A stretch of DNA of 64,000 nt from Actinophytocola algeriensis (GCF_014203735.1 NZ_JACHJQ010000009.1:186001-250000); one strand, 5' to 3'; shown: positions 36,835-46,125, counted from the first letter of the stretch. A program made the numbers and translations. Notes: generated by a model not told the origin, from the letters alone.

Positions 36835-38714
36835 GCTCGAACCCCTTCAACGTGTTCGGTGAAGACGTGCTGCAGCTCCTCGGCCTTGAACGGCAGCCCG
36901 GCGACCTTCGTGTACGACCGCACGTCCACCAGGTACTTGCCGCGCAACAGGAGCGCCAGCTGTCCCATGTTCATCTCGGGTACGACGACCCGGTCGTAAC
37001 GGTTCAGCACCTCGCCGAGGTTGGCCGGGAACGGGTTCAGGTGCCGCAGGTGTGCCTGCGCGATCGCCATGCCCTCCGCGCGCACCCGCCTGCAGCCCGC
37101 GCCGATCGGGCCGTAGCTGGAACCCCAGCCCAGCACCAGCACCCGCGCGTCACCCGACGGGTCCTCGACCACGAGGTCGGGCACGTCGATGCCGTCGATC
37201 TTGGCCTGGCGCAGCCGGACCATCCGGTCGTGGTTGTCCGGGTCGTAGGAGATGCTGCCCTTGCCGTCGGCCTTCTCCAGCCCGCCGATGCGGTGCTGCA
37301 GACCCGGCGTACCCGGGATGGCCCACTCGCGGGCGAGCGTCTCGGTGTCGCGGACGTACGGCCAGTGCTCGTCACTGCCGTCCAGTGCGTTCGGCTCGGA
37401 CGCGAACGTCACGCTCAGGTCCGGCAGGTTCTCGGCCCTCGGGATGAGCCACGGCTCCGACCCGTTCGCGATCGCGCCGTCCGACAGCAGCATCACCGGC
37501 GTCCGGTACTTCAACGCGATCCGCGTCGCATCGATGACCGCGTCGAAGCAGTCGCCGGGGGAGTTGGGCGCGACGATCGGCACCGGCGACTCGCCGTTGC
37601 GGCCGAACATGGCCAGCAGCAGGTCCGCCTGCTCGGTCTTGGTCGGCAGGCCGGTCGACGGCCCACCGCGCTGCACGTCGATGATGAGCAGCGGCAGCTC
37701 GGCCATGACCGCGAGCCCGATCGTCTCGGACTTGAGCGCGATGCCAGGGCCGGACGTGGTGGTGACGCCGAGCGAACCGCCGTAGGAGGCGCCGAGCGCC
37801 GCGCCGATGCCCGCGATCTCGTCCTCGGCCTGCACGGTCGTGATGCCGAAGTTCTTGTGCTTCGACAGCTCGTGCAGGATGTCCGAGGCCGGCGTGATCG
37901 GGTAGGCGCCCAGCAGCACCGGCAGCTTCGAGCACTGGCCCGCCGCGACGATCCCGTAGGCCAGCGCCGCGTTGCCGGTGATCTGCCGGTAGGTGCCCGG
38001 GGGGAACTCGGCGGGCGGCACCTCGTAGGTGACCGCGAACGCCTCGGTGGTCTCGCCGTAGTTCCAGCCGGCGCGGAACGCGAGGATGTTGGCCTCGGCG
38101 ATGTCGGGCTTGCGGGCGAACTTCTCCCGCAGGAACCGCTCCGTGCCCTCGGAGGGCCGGTGGTACATCCACGACAGCAGCCCGAGCGCGAACATGTTCT
38201 TGCAGCGCTCGGCGTCCTTCTTCGACAGGCCGGTGTCGGCGAGCGCGCCCTGCGTGAGGGTGGCCATCGCGACGCGGTGGACCTGGAAGTTGGACAGCGA
38301 GTCGTCCTCGAGCGGGTCGGCGTCGTAGCCGACCTTCGTGAGGTTGCGCTTGGAGAACTCGTCGGTGTTGACGATCAGCATGCCGCCGACGGGCAGCTCC
38401 CCGATGTTCGCCTTCAGCGCGGCCGGGTTCATCGCGACGAGCACGTCCGGCCGGTCACCCGGCGTCAGGATGTCATAGTCGGCGAAGTGGATCTGGAAGG
38501 ACGAGACACCCGGCAGCGTGCCTGCTGGTGCGCGGATCTCGGCGGGGAAGTTGGGCAGCGTGGCGAGGTCGTTCCCGAAGGCGGCGGCCTCGGAGGTGAA
38601 CCGGTCACCGGTGAGCTGCATCCCGTCACCGGAGTCACCGGCGAACCTGATCACGACCCGGTCGAGCTTGGTGACCTGGGTGGCCCGACCGCCCCCGTTG
38701 ACGCTGGTGCTCAT
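36831..38714 (-). CDS. korA: 2-oxoacid:ferredoxin oxidoreductase, alpha subunit
   Basis: The 627-residue subunit fuses the gamma-type domain (VVIRFAGDSGDGMQLTGDRF, N-terminal 190 residues) to the alpha-type pyrimidine-binding domain (GAYPITPASDILHELSKH and a later GPGIALKSE). This two-subunit form is typical of actinobacterial KOR. I start at ATG 38714; an upstream GTG (38738) would add eight residues that are not conserved. An imperfect palindrome (GCACG-ATTA-CGTGC, 38735-38748) lies just upstream. It may be an operator or part of the leader. Confidence 0.93.
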   Translation of the reverse strand: MSTSVNGGGRATQVTKLDRVVIRFAGDSGDGMQLTGDRFTSEAAAFGNDLATLPNFPAEIRAPAGTLPGVSSFQIHFADYDILTPGDRPDVLVAMNPAALKANIGELPVGGMLIVNTDEFSKRNLTKVGYDADPLEDDSLSNFQVHRVAMATLTQGALADTGLSKKDAERCKNMFALGLLSWMYHRPSEGTERFLREKFARKPDIAEANILAFRAGWNYGETTEAFAVTYEVPPAEFPPGTYRQITGNAALAYGIVAAGQCSKLPVLLGAYPITPASDILHELSKHKNFGITTVQAEDEIAGIGAALGASYGGSLGVTTTSGPGIALKSETIGLAVMAELPLLIIDVQRGGPSTGLPTKTEQADLLLAMFGRNGESPVPIVAPNSPGDCFDAVIDATRIALKYRTPVMLLSDGAIANGSEPWLIPRAENLPDLSVTFASEPNALDGSDEHWPYVRDTETLAREWAIPGTPGLQHRIGGLEKADGKGSISYDPDNHDRMVRLRQAKIDGIDVPDLVVEDPSGDARVLVLGWGSSYGPIGAGCRRVRAEGMAIAQAHLRHLNPFPANLGEVLNRYDRVVVPEMNMGQLALLLRGKYLVDVRSYTKVAGLPFKAEELQHVFTEHVEGVRA

Positions 38715-38849
38715 GCTCTGGTGGTCCCTCTCTCGCACGATTACGTGCCTCGTTTGTGAGGGTAGTCGTGCCTAACTAAAGCTTTCCCTGGTGCACAGGG
38801 TATTCGCGTTGGACATCACAGTGCGGTTTCCCACATGCTGGAAGTTGTG

Positions 38850-39596
38850 TCACGCCTGGCGGGATATCCGCTCCCGCATCGCGGCCAGCAGCTCGGCGAA
38901 CGCAGGGGTCTCCATCGACGCCACCTGTGCGACGAGCTCGGTTTCCACGGCGTCGTCATGTCGATGGTAGGTGGCCGTGGTGCGCAGGGTGCGCTTGGTG
39001 GTGACCACGAGGTCCCGGGGAGCCTTGGCGGCGGCCTGGCAGAACTCGAGCGCCGCGGCCACGACGTCATCGGCCTTCCGGAACGCGAGCCCGGTCCGCA
39101 CGGCCTCGTCCGCGTCGAGAACCTGTCCGAAGAGCGTCATCGCGGCGGCCGTCTGGGGTCCGACGAGCCGCTGGGACAGCCAGGTCATGCCGCCCCCGGG
39201 GTGCAGCCCGAGCTGGAGGAAGCGGGCGTCGAACCGGGCCTTGGGCCCGACGAGCCGAACGTCACAGGCGAGGGCGAGGTTCAACCCGGCCCCGACCGCG
39301 GCCCCGTTCACGGCGGCGACGGTGGGCAGCTCCGACCCGGCGACGGCGAGGAACCCGGCGTAAATGGCCCGAAGCCCCTCCTCGCGGGCCTCGCCCAGCG
39401 CGGTGAGATCGGCCCCGGCGCAGAAGGCGGGCGGTGTCCCGGTGACGACGATGGCGTGCACGGTCTCGTCCTGCTCACAGGCCCGGACATGCTCGACGAG
39501 CTGCGCGGACATCGGCAGGGTGAGGGAGTTCCGCCGCTCGGGAAGGTCGATCGTGATGACCCCGACCCCGTCGCGCCGGTCCAGCAGAACAGTCAT
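38850..39596 (-). CDS. Enoyl-CoA hydratase/isomerase family protein
   Basis: The 248-residue protein has a crotonase fold. GTPPAFCAGADL (about residues 52-63) forms the first oxyanion strand. VAAVNGAAVGAGLNLALACDVRLVG is the CoA-binding and second oxyanion region. The catalytic acids of classical hydratases (two glutamates) cannot be assigned safely, since the second position reads LGLHPGGGMTWL. The general reaction is on an enoyl- or related acyl-CoA. The gene is alone between korA and the region with DnaA-like boxes. Confidence 0.88.
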   Translation of the reverse strand: MTVLLDRRDGVGVITIDLPERRNSLTLPMSAQLVEHVRACEQDETVHAIVVTGTPPAFCAGADLTALGEAREEGLRAIYAGFLAVAGSELPTVAAVNGAAVGAGLNLALACDVRLVGPKARFDARFLQLGLHPGGGMTWLSQRLVGPQTAAAMTLFGQVLDADEAVRTGLAFRKADDVVAAALEFCQAAAKAPRDLVVTTKRTLRTTATYHRHDDAVETELVAQVASMETPAFAELLAAMRERISRQA

Positions 39597-39799
39597 GGCC
39601 AGGCACCCTAGCCGCCCGGAGCCCCCACCGGCGGAACCGACCTCCGAGCGAGGACAAGCACCGCGAGGGCAACCGTGACCTGCGAAAACCCACCGAACCG
39701 CTCGCGCGCGCGTTGCCCAACCCCCACCCTGTCCCGGGGGCGTCCCGCCTTGCCAGCTTACCGGCTCGCACCGACGAACACCCCGATGTCGATCTTGCC

Positions 39800-39827
39800 T
39801 GTGGATAACTCACTCACCTGTGGACAA
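39800..39827. promoter_or_regulatory. Two closely spaced DnaA-box-like 9-mers
   Basis: TGTGGATAA (39800-39808) and TGTGGACAA (39819-39827) are complements of TTATCCACA and TTGTCCACA, the two classical DnaA-box forms. They lie in the same orientation, 19 bp apart, in the gene-free gap 39597-39871. No other feature is visible in that gap. Confidence 0.45.
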
Positions 39828-39871
39828 CCCGCGGCCCTCGATGTGCGGCAGGAAGTTCGGTCCCGACCTTG

Positions 39872-40360
39872 TCAGCTGACATCCCCCGCCGGCGGCCGCT
39901 CCAGCAGCGTGGACAGCACCACCGTCGACACCGTCCGGTCGATCATGTCCACCGCGCGCAGCCGCTCCAGCGCGTCCTCGAGGTGGTGGATGTTCGCCGC
40001 CCGCAGGTGGACGATCGCATCCGCGGCGCCCGACACCGTGTACGCGGCGACGACCTCCGGCAGGGGGATCAGCCGCGCCCGGATCCGGTCCGGCGAGACG
40101 TTGCCGATGCAGTGCACCTCGACGAACGCCTCGGTGCCCCACCCCAGGGCCTCCGGATCGACCACGGCGGTGAACCCGCGCAGCACCCCGCTGTCGAGCA
40201 ACCGGTCCACCCGCCGCTTCACGGCGGGCGCCGACAACCCGACGACTTTGCCGATCTCCGAGTAGCTGCTGCGCGCGTCTGAAACCAGCTGCGAAATGAT
40301 TCGCTGATCTATGGCGTCCACACGCAACATTCTGCTGGTTTCGAGAGCATGTTGCGACAT
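39872..40360 (-). CDS. Lrp/AsnC-family transcriptional regulator
   Basis: The 162-residue protein has an N-terminal HTH (LRVDAIDQRIISQLVSDARSSYSEIGKVVGLSAPAVKRRVDRL, about 12-53) and a C-terminal RAM/ligand-binding domain with the conserved GAADAIVHLRA stretch. These regulators respond to amino acids. It is divergent from a dimethylargininase gene, the same pairing as in mycobacteria, so control of arginine-derivative catabolism is likely. A second ATG at 40330 is also possible and would leave the nearby inverted repeat upstream of the gene. Confidence 0.88.
   Translation of the reverse strand: MSQHALETSRMLRVDAIDQRIISQLVSDARSSYSEIGKVVGLSAPAVKRRVDRLLDSGVLRGFTAVVDPEALGWGTEAFVEVHCIGNVSPDRIRARLIPLPEVVAAYTVSGAADAIVHLRAANIHHLEDALERLRAVDMIDRTVSTVVLSTLLERPPAGDVS
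40324..40355. promoter_or_regulatory. Inverted repeat at the Lrp gene start
   Basis: GCAACAT (40324-40330) and ATGTTGC (40349-40355) are perfect 7-bp arms with an 18-bp spacer. They lie at the Lrp/ddaH divergent region. It may be an Lrp-type operator; if so, the ATG at 40330 is the likelier start of the regulator. Confidence 0.45.
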
Positions 40361-40396
40361 TGATCGCTGCTCTGTCCCCACCGCACAATGTGAATC

Positions 40397-41218
40397 ATGA
40401 CGGGCACCCCCCGACGCGAGCCGACGCCGCGCCGCTACCTGATGTGCGAGCCGAAGTACTTCACCGTGGAGTACTCGATCAACCCGTGGATGAACCCGGA
40501 CGAACCGGTCAGCGCCGAACTCGCCGTCAAACAGTGGACCGAGCTGGCGGACACCTACCGCCGCTTCGGTCACCGCGTCGACACCATCCGCCCCGTGCCC
40601 GGCCTGCCCGACATGGTCTTCGCCGCCAACTCGGGCACCGTCGTCGACGGCCAGGTGCTCGGTGCCCGCTTCCGCAACCCGCAGCGCACCGCGGAGGCCG
40701 ACCACTACCGCCGCTGGTTCCTGGACCACGGCTACCGCGACGTGGTGATGCCGACCGCCATCAACGAGGCGGAAGGCGACTTCGCGTGGACCGGCCGCCT
40801 CCTGCTGGCAGGCACCGGCTTCCGCACCGACCCGGGCGCCCACGCCGAGGCACAGGAGGTGCTCGGCGTGCCGGTGCTGTCGCTGCGCCTGGTCGACCCG
40901 CGCTTCTACCACCTGGACACCGCGCTCTTCGTGCTGTCGGACGACCACATCGCGTACTACCCGGAGGCCTTCTCGCGGGGCTCCCAGCGAGTGCTGGCCC
41001 GCCTGTTCCCGGACGCGATCATCGCCAACGCGGCGGACGCGGAATGCCTCGGCCTGAACGGCGTCTCGGACGGCCGCAACGTGGTCCTGCCCCTGGAGGC
41101 CACACACCTGGCCGAACGCCTCATCCACGCGGGCTACGAACCGACCTTCGTGGACATCTCAGAACTCCGGAAGTCCGGCGGCGGCCCCAAGTGCTGCACG
41201 ATGGAACTCAGGGACTGA
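40397..41218 (+). CDS. ddaH: Dimethylargininase (DDAH)-like amidinotransferase-fold hydrolase
   Basis: The 273-residue enzyme is predicted to hydrolyse N-omega-methylated arginine to citrulline and methylamines. The order of active-site residues agrees with the family: the early aspartate PDMVFAANSG (70-80), EAEGD (124-128), the histidine FYHLD (His172), and the nucleophile cysteine in GGGPKCCTME (Cys266 or Cys267). The family also includes enzymes acting on related guanidino compounds, so the substrate is an inference. It is transcribed away from the Lrp-type regulator. Confidence 0.87.
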   Translation: MTGTPRREPTPRRYLMCEPKYFTVEYSINPWMNPDEPVSAELAVKQWTELADTYRRFGHRVDTIRPVPGLPDMVFAANSGTVVDGQVLGARFRNPQRTAEADHYRRWFLDHGYRDVVMPTAINEAEGDFAWTGRLLLAGTGFRTDPGAHAEAQEVLGVPVLSLRLVDPRFYHLDTALFVLSDDHIAYYPEAFSRGSQRVLARLFPDAIIANAADAECLGLNGVSDGRNVVLPLEATHLAERLIHAGYEPTFVDISELRKSGGGPKCCTMELRD

Positions 41219-41242
41219 ATCAGTAACTGCCCGTCACGATCT

Positions 41243-41307
41243 CTCGGCCAGCGTCAGGCCCGAAACCGCTGCTCGGATGTGGTTTCGGTACACCGGCGCT
41301 GGCCGAG
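41243..41307. other. Nested double inverted repeat, candidate structured RNA
   Basis: Outer arms CTCGGCCAGCG (41243-41253) and CGCTGGCCGAG (41297-41307) are perfect 11-bp complements. Inside them, CCGAAACC (41260-41267) and GGTTTCGG (41281-41288) form a second perfect 8-bp stem. The result is a 65-nt two-storey hairpin 25 bp after ddaH. No U run follows. It could be a terminator or an independent structured RNA. The rest of the gap to 41476 holds nothing I recognise. Confidence 0.5.
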
Positions 41308-41476
41308 TCGTCTGTGACCGGCTGTCGACACGTCCCCGCAGACCGTCGGGGTGATCGGCTGCCGTCCTTCAGTCCGCGAAACACCCGTTCGTCCCGCGTA
41401 GACCGAGCCGCTCGCGTGCCCACGACTGACTCGAAAACACCGGATTCGGGTGCGGCTGAGCCTCTACTGTGGCGCC

Positions 41477-42031
41477 GTGACGACCAAGGTGATTGTCCTC
41501 AATGGTGGGTCCAGTTCGGGGAAGTCGGCCATCGCCCGATGTCTGCAGGGGGTGCTGCCGCAGCCGTGGCTGACCATCGGCACCGATGACTTCGTCGCCG
41601 CGCTCCCACCGGCCATGCAGGACTCCGACGACGGTATCGAGTTCGCGCCCGACGGTGGTGTCCAGGTCGGACAGGAGTTTCGGGAGCTCGAGCTCGCGTG
41701 GATCGCCGGTGTCGTCGCCATGGTCGACGCCGGGGCGCGGGTCATCGTCGACGAGGTGTTCCTCGGGGGTGCCGAGTCGCAAGGCCGCTGGCTGAAGGCG
41801 CTCGGTGACATCGACACCCTCTGGGTGGGCGTCCGCTGTGATCCCGCCACCGCCGCCCGGCGCGAGGCCGCCCGCGGGGACCGCATCCACGGCATGGCCG
41901 CCCAGCAGGCCGAGCTCGTCCACCGCGGCGTCACCTACGACTTCGAGGTCGACACCGCCGCCGCGGACGCGATGACCTGCGCTGACGCCATCGCCGCCCG
42001 CCTCGGGAACGGGACCGAAAGGAAACCGTAA
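41477..42031 (+). CDS. Chloramphenicol phosphotransferase-like P-loop kinase
   Basis: The 184-residue protein has a Walker A GGSSSGKS (about 10-17) followed by [12 protein letters not shown] and, further on, [10 protein letters not shown], the mark of the CPT family (PF07931). C-terminally the [12 protein letters not shown] motif is typical. Proteins of this family phosphorylate small molecules; only a few inactivate chloramphenicol, and resistance should not be assumed here. GTG 41477 is the start, as the residues before it are outside the family. Confidence 0.87.
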   Translation: MTTKVIVLNGGSSSGKSAIARCLQGVLPQPWLTIGTDDFVAALPPAMQDSDDGIEFAPDGGVQVGQEFRELELAWIAGVVAMVDAGARVIVDEVFLGGAESQGRWLKALGDIDTLWVGVRCDPATAARREAARGDRIHGMAAQQAELVHRGVTYDFEVDTAAADAMTCADAIAARLGNGTERKP

Positions 42032-42082
42032 GGGGGGTCGCGCAGGCTGGTGTCAACACGGAGACAGACCAAGGAGCACCAG

Positions 42083-42649
42083 ATGCGCAAGATCATTGAA
42101 TCCACGTTCGTCTCGCTCGACGGGGTCATCGACGACACCCGGCCGTCCACCGCGTCGCGGGCCGAGCCGCACAAGTGGGGGCAGCCCTACTGGGACGACG
42201 ACCACGTGAACTACACGACCAAGGTCATGACCGACGTGGACGCCATGTTGCTGGGCCGGGTCACCTACGAAGGCCTGGCCGAGGCCTGGGGCGGCCAGGA
42301 CAACCCGGTGGCCGACTCGATGAACAAGATGCCCAAGTACGTCGCCTCGCGGACGCTGACCGAGGCCACCTGGAACGCGACCATCCTGCAGGGCGACGTC
42401 GCGGCCGAGGTCGCGAAGATCAAGGAGCAGCCGGGCGGCAACATCATCAAGTGGGGCACCGGTGAGCTGGACCGCACGCTCGTCGAGCACGGTCTCGTCG
42501 ACGAGTTCCACTTCTGGTACTTCCCGGTCATCGTCGGCGCGGGGCAGCGCCTCTTCGAGGGCGCCGGCTTCGACACCACCCACCTCAAGCTGGCCGACAT
42601 CAGCCGCTTCGAGTCGGGGATCGTCGTGCACACCTACGTGCCCAAGTAG
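42083..42649 (+). CDS. Dihydrofolate reductase-family (RibD C-terminal-like) protein
   Basis: The 188-residue protein matches the RibD_C/DHFR-like fold found widely in actinobacteria: RKIIESTFVSLDGVID at the start, DAMLLGRVTYE as the nucleotide-binding turn, and the final VDEFHFWYFPVIVGAGQRLFEG. It lacks what would make it a true folate enzyme and is best left as a reductase of unknown substrate. ATG 42083 has AAGGAG at a good distance. Its last 16 bp overlap the end of the convergent SARP gene. Confidence 0.87.
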   Translation: MRKIIESTFVSLDGVIDDTRPSTASRAEPHKWGQPYWDDDHVNYTTKVMTDVDAMLLGRVTYEGLAEAWGGQDNPVADSMNKMPKYVASRTLTEATWNATILQGDVAAEVAKIKEQPGGNIIKWGTGELDRTLVEHGLVDEFHFWYFPVIVGAGQRLFEGAGFDTTHLKLADISRFESGIVVHTYVPK

Positions 42650-45600
42650 GACCTGGCCGCACTGGGGGTGAGTTCGGCGCCACTCGCGAAGTGGGCATCG
42701 AAGTCGGGGTCGGCGAGCTGGACCGCGGACGTGATCCGGTCCAGCTCGCCCCGGTCCGGTGTCGACAGCGGGTGGCCGGACTCGCGCCGCACCCGTGCCG
42801 CCGCGCCCAGGAAGCGAGCCGCCAGTTCCGCACGGCCGTCCAGTGTCAGCGCGGCGGCCATCCCTTCCAGTGCCCCCGCCACGGCGGGCGGCACGTCCTG
42901 GGACACGTCGAATGCCTCGCTGTGCCACTTCAGCGCACCGGCCGTGTCGCCCCGCTGCTCGGCCAGCAGACCCAGCTCGAGCAGCACCATCGGCAGGTAC
43001 GGCGGCGCGCTCTCGTCACCCTGCTGGTCCCGCGCCGACGACAGCAGCCACCGCAGGTGCTCTTCTGCCACGTCGAGGTTGCCCGCCCGGCGGGCGGCGA
43101 ACGCCAGGCTGATCGTCGCGAACACCTCGGCGACCCGCTGCCCCTGCTCGATCGTCAACCGCCGCGCCTGTGACGCGTACTCCTGCGCGGCGGCGTAGTC
43201 CGTGGTCTGCACGGCGATCCAGGCGAGCCACGACAGCCTTCCCGCGACGTCCGACCACAGCCCGAGTTCCTCGGCGATGCGCAGCCCCTCGCGGGCGAGG
43301 CGGGTCGCCTCCGCGTGGTCGCCGGTCATGTCCGCCAGGCCGATCAGCCACTCCGTCGCCTGCAGCACGCCCCAGTCGTCGCCCAGCGCACCGAACAGCT
43401 CGGCGCCGCGGCGGGCGTCCGCCTCCAGCGCCGCCACGTCGCCGCGCATGTGCGCGAGCATCGCGCGGATGCTGAGCACCGCCGCCTCGCCCCACCGGTC
43501 GCCCGCCTCGCGGAACCGCTGCAGCGCCCGTTCCAGCAGCTCGCCGGTCATCACGGTGTCGCCGAAGTCGACGATCGCCGACGCCAGGAACCACTCGGCA
43601 CGCGCCAGCTCGACCGGGGTCGCGACCTTCTCGTAGGCGCGCAGCGCCTCGGCCGCCAGCTCCGGGCCCGCCTTGCCCTGCCGGATCGCCAGGCCCGTGT
43701 GCCAGTACTCGGCGGTGGCCCGCACCTCGGCGGGGGCGTCGCCGGCCACCTCCAGTGCGCTCGACAGCATCCGCTGCCCCTCGATGAGGCGGCCGCGCAG
43801 CAGCCAGTGCCAGCCCAAGGACGTGGTCAGACGCAATGCCTGTACGGGTGTACTGGAACGCCGGAACGTGTCCAGTGCCGCCCGCATGTTCGCGGCCTCG
43901 GCGTCCAGCACGCGCAGCCACTCGCGCTGAGCCGGGCCGTGCAGGTCGGCCTGTTCGGCGAGCGCCAGGTAGTGGTCGGCGTGCCTGCGCCGCACCGCGT
44001 CCTCCTCGCCCGCGTCCCGCAGGCGGTCGAGGCAGTACACCGACACCGACTCCAGCAGCCGGTACCGGGACCCGTCCACGCGTGCCACCAGCGAGCGGTC
44101 CACCAGCCCGGACAGCAGGTCCAGCACCTCGTCCACCGCACAGACGGCCTCGGCGGCGGCCAGTGTGCAGCCGCCGACGTGGACGGCCAGCCGCCGCAGC
44201 ACGGTGCGCTCGTCGTCGGTCAGCAGCCGCCAGCTCCAGTCGATCACCGCGGCGAGCGTGCGCTGCCGGGCAGGCGCGTCCCGAGGACCGGACCCGAGCA
44301 GGCCGAACCGGTCGTGGGGCACCTGCAGGCGGGCCGCCAGCTCCGGCACACCCAGCGCGGGCACCCGCGTGGCGGCCAGCTCCAGCGCGAGCGGGATCCC
44401 GTCGAGCCGCCTGCACACCTCCGCCACTCCGGTGGTGATCTCCGGCGACGCCGTGAGACCGGCCCTGGCCAGGAACAGCCGCACCGCGGCGGAGTGGGCG
44501 AGCCGTTCCGGGTCATCCGTATCGGGAACGTCGAGGGGAGGCAGGTCGAAGCGCACCTCGCCACGCAGTCGCAGCGGTTCGCGGCTGGTCGCCAGCACCC
44601 GCACACCCGGCGCGGCGGGCAGCAGGGGCCCGACCAGGTCGGCGACCGGTTCGAGCACGTGCTCGCAGTTGTCCAGCACCAGCAGCATCCGCCGCTCCCG
44701 CAGCGTGGTCGCGAGCTGCTGCGTGCCCGGGATCGACAGCGCGGACAGCACCAGCTCGGTGAGGTCGCCCGCGCCGTCCCAGGTGGTCAGGTCGACCAGC
44801 CACGCGCCGTCCGGGTACGTCTCGGCCAGCGCGACGGCGACGGCCACGCTCGTCTTGCCGACGCCGCCCGGCCCGGTGAGCGTGACCAGCCGGCCGGCGG
44901 CCAGCAGCTCGCGCACCCGTGCGATCGCGTGGTCGCGGCCGATCAGCTCGGTCAGCGGAGCGGGCAGGTTGGTGGCTGGTGTGACCGGCCGGGGAGCGGG
45001 TGGGGGCGCGTCCTCGGCCGGGTCGCCGGACAGGACGGCCTGGTGCAGCGCGGTGAGCTCCGGGCCGGGGTCCAGGCCCAGCTCGCCGCCGAGCCTGCCG
45101 CGCAGGTCCTGGAAGCTGTCCAGTGCCTCACTGGTCCGGCCCGCCCGGTGCAGTGCCCGCATGTGAGCGGCCCGCAACCGTTCCCGGTACGGATGACTTA
45201 CGACGTGCTCGCCGAGTTCGCTGACCAGCTCGTGGTGTTCGCCCAGTTCGAGGCGGGCCTCGGCGTGCGCCTCCACCGTCGCGAGCCGCCGCTCCTCCCA
45301 CCTGGTCCTGGCGGCGTCGGTGAACTCGTCGTCGGCGAAGTCGGCGAGGACCGGGCCGCGCCACAGCGACAGCGCCTCGGTCAGCAGCGCGGCGCGGGCC
45401 CTCGGGTCGCCGGCGGCCTGCGCCTGGTCGACGAGTGCCGCGAACCGGGTCGCGTCCAGCGCGTCGGTCCGCAGTGTGTACCCGGGCGCCTGCGACACGA
45501 CCAGCTCACGGCCGCCGGGCTCGGCGTTCGCCAGCGCCCGCCGCAGCTGCGAGACCCGGACGTGCAGCGCCGCGGTCGGGTCAGCGGGCGCCGCCGCACC

Positions 45601-45759
45601 CCACAGGTCGTCGACGAGCCGGTCCGCTGACACCGGCCGGCCGGCGTTGACCAGCAGGTTCGCGAGCAGTGCGCGCACTTTTCGACCAGGTACGGTCACG
45701 GGCTCGCCGTGGTCGGTCCACACGGCGAGCGGCCCCAGCAGCCCGAATCGCACGGGCAC
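42634..45759 (-). CDS. AfsR/SARP-family regulator with NB-ARC and TPR domains
   Basis: The 1041-residue regulator has four parts. Residues 1-95 are an OmpR-like winged helix (FGLLGPLAVWTDHGEPVTVPGRKVRALLANLL). Residues 96-245 are the bacterial transcriptional activator domain. About 265-560 is an NB-ARC ATPase with a clear P-loop GPGGVGKT (296-303) and Walker B LLVLDN. The rest is TPR-type helices. It is AfsR-like in layout, so it probably activates a secondary-metabolite or morphological pathway in response to a signal. No biosynthetic cluster is adjacent, so the target is unknown. Confidence 0.92.
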   Translation of the reverse strand: MPVRFGLLGPLAVWTDHGEPVTVPGRKVRALLANLLVNAGRPVSADRLVDDLWGAAAPADPTAALHVRVSQLRRALANAEPGGRELVVSQAPGYTLRTDALDATRFAALVDQAQAAGDPRARAALLTEALSLWRGPVLADFADDEFTDAARTRWEERRLATVEAHAEARLELGEHHELVSELGEHVVSHPYRERLRAAHMRALHRAGRTSEALDSFQDLRGRLGGELGLDPGPELTALHQAVLSGDPAEDAPPPAPRPVTPATNLPAPLTELIGRDHAIARVRELLAAGRLVTLTGPGGVGKTSVAVAVALAETYPDGAWLVDLTTWDGAGDLTELVLSALSIPGTQQLATTLRERRMLLVLDNCEHVLEPVADLVGPLLPAAPGVRVLATSREPLRLRGEVRFDLPPLDVPDTDDPERLAHSAAVRLFLARAGLTASPEITTGVAEVCRRLDGIPLALELAATRVPALGVPELAARLQVPHDRFGLLGSGPRDAPARQRTLAAVIDWSWRLLTDDERTVLRRLAVHVGGCTLAAAEAVCAVDEVLDLLSGLVDRSLVARVDGSRYRLLESVSVYCLDRLRDAGEEDAVRRRHADHYLALAEQADLHGPAQREWLRVLDAEAANMRAALDTFRRSSTPVQALRLTTSLGWHWLLRGRLIEGQRMLSSALEVAGDAPAEVRATAEYWHTGLAIRQGKAGPELAAEALRAYEKVATPVELARAEWFLASAIVDFGDTVMTGELLERALQRFREAGDRWGEAAVLSIRAMLAHMRGDVAALEADARRGAELFGALGDDWGVLQATEWLIGLADMTGDHAEATRLAREGLRIAEELGLWSDVAGRLSWLAWIAVQTTDYAAAQEYASQARRLTIEQGQRVAEVFATISLAFAARRAGNLDVAEEHLRWLLSSARDQQGDESAPPYLPMVLLELGLLAEQRGDTAGALKWHSEAFDVSQDVPPAVAGALEGMAAALTLDGRAELAARFLGAAARVRRESGHPLSTPDRGELDRITSAVQLADPDFDAHFASGAELTPSAARSYLGT

Positions 45760-45762
45760 AGG

Positions 45763-46125
45763 CTAGATGGGCACGAACCCCGAACACATCACGCGGGCCC
45801 AGCTGATCCGGCCGTCGGTGACGTCGTAGTACATCTGTTGTTCCATCAGCGAGTCGCCCCGCGCGTTGCGCAGGTGCAGGCGGTAGGCGACGTGACCGCG
45901 CGTCGACACCTCGCCCGTCGACGTGGACAGCAGCGCCACCACCTCGTCGGTGGGCTCCAGCCAGTGGCCGAACAGGACGTCGAGCAACTCGTCGTGGTCG
46001 TGCGCCTCCCAGTAGCGGCGCGGCGTCATCGCGCGGAAGTCCAGGTCAGGGGCCGTGATGGCACGGACCCCGGCCACGTCCCTCGCCGCCAGGGCCTTCG
46101 CGAACTCCTCACCCGGGGTCGTCAT
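45763..46125 (-). CDS. SnoaL-like (NTF2-fold) protein
   Basis: The 120-residue protein begins MTTPGEEFAKALAARDVAGVRAITAPDLDFRAMTPRRYWEA, a typical first helix-turn of the SnoaL_2/nuclear-transport-factor-2-like fold. It may be an enzyme or a ligand-binding protein, and no catalytic residues can be assigned. ATG 46125 is chosen because the earlier in-frame codons cross the promoter and operator of the divergent HTH gene. It lies 3 bp upstream of the SARP gene on the same strand and may be co-transcribed with it. Confidence 0.75.
   Translation of the reverse strand: MTTPGEEFAKALAARDVAGVRAITAPDLDFRAMTPRRYWEAHDHDELLDVLFGHWLEPTDEVVALLSTSTGEVSTRGHVAYRLHLRNARGDSLMEQQMYYDVTDGRISWARVMCSGFVPI

Noticed and set aside
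41477-42031. A chloramphenicol resistance gene
   Set aside because: Only the general CPT-family fold is supported. Most relatives are kinases of unknown substrate, and no resistance context is present.
43315-45630. A 771-codon plus-strand frame opposite the SARP regulator
   Set aside because: Composition is that of a shadow frame (Gln, Arg, His, Pro) and the opposite strand has clear SARP, NB-ARC and TPR domains.
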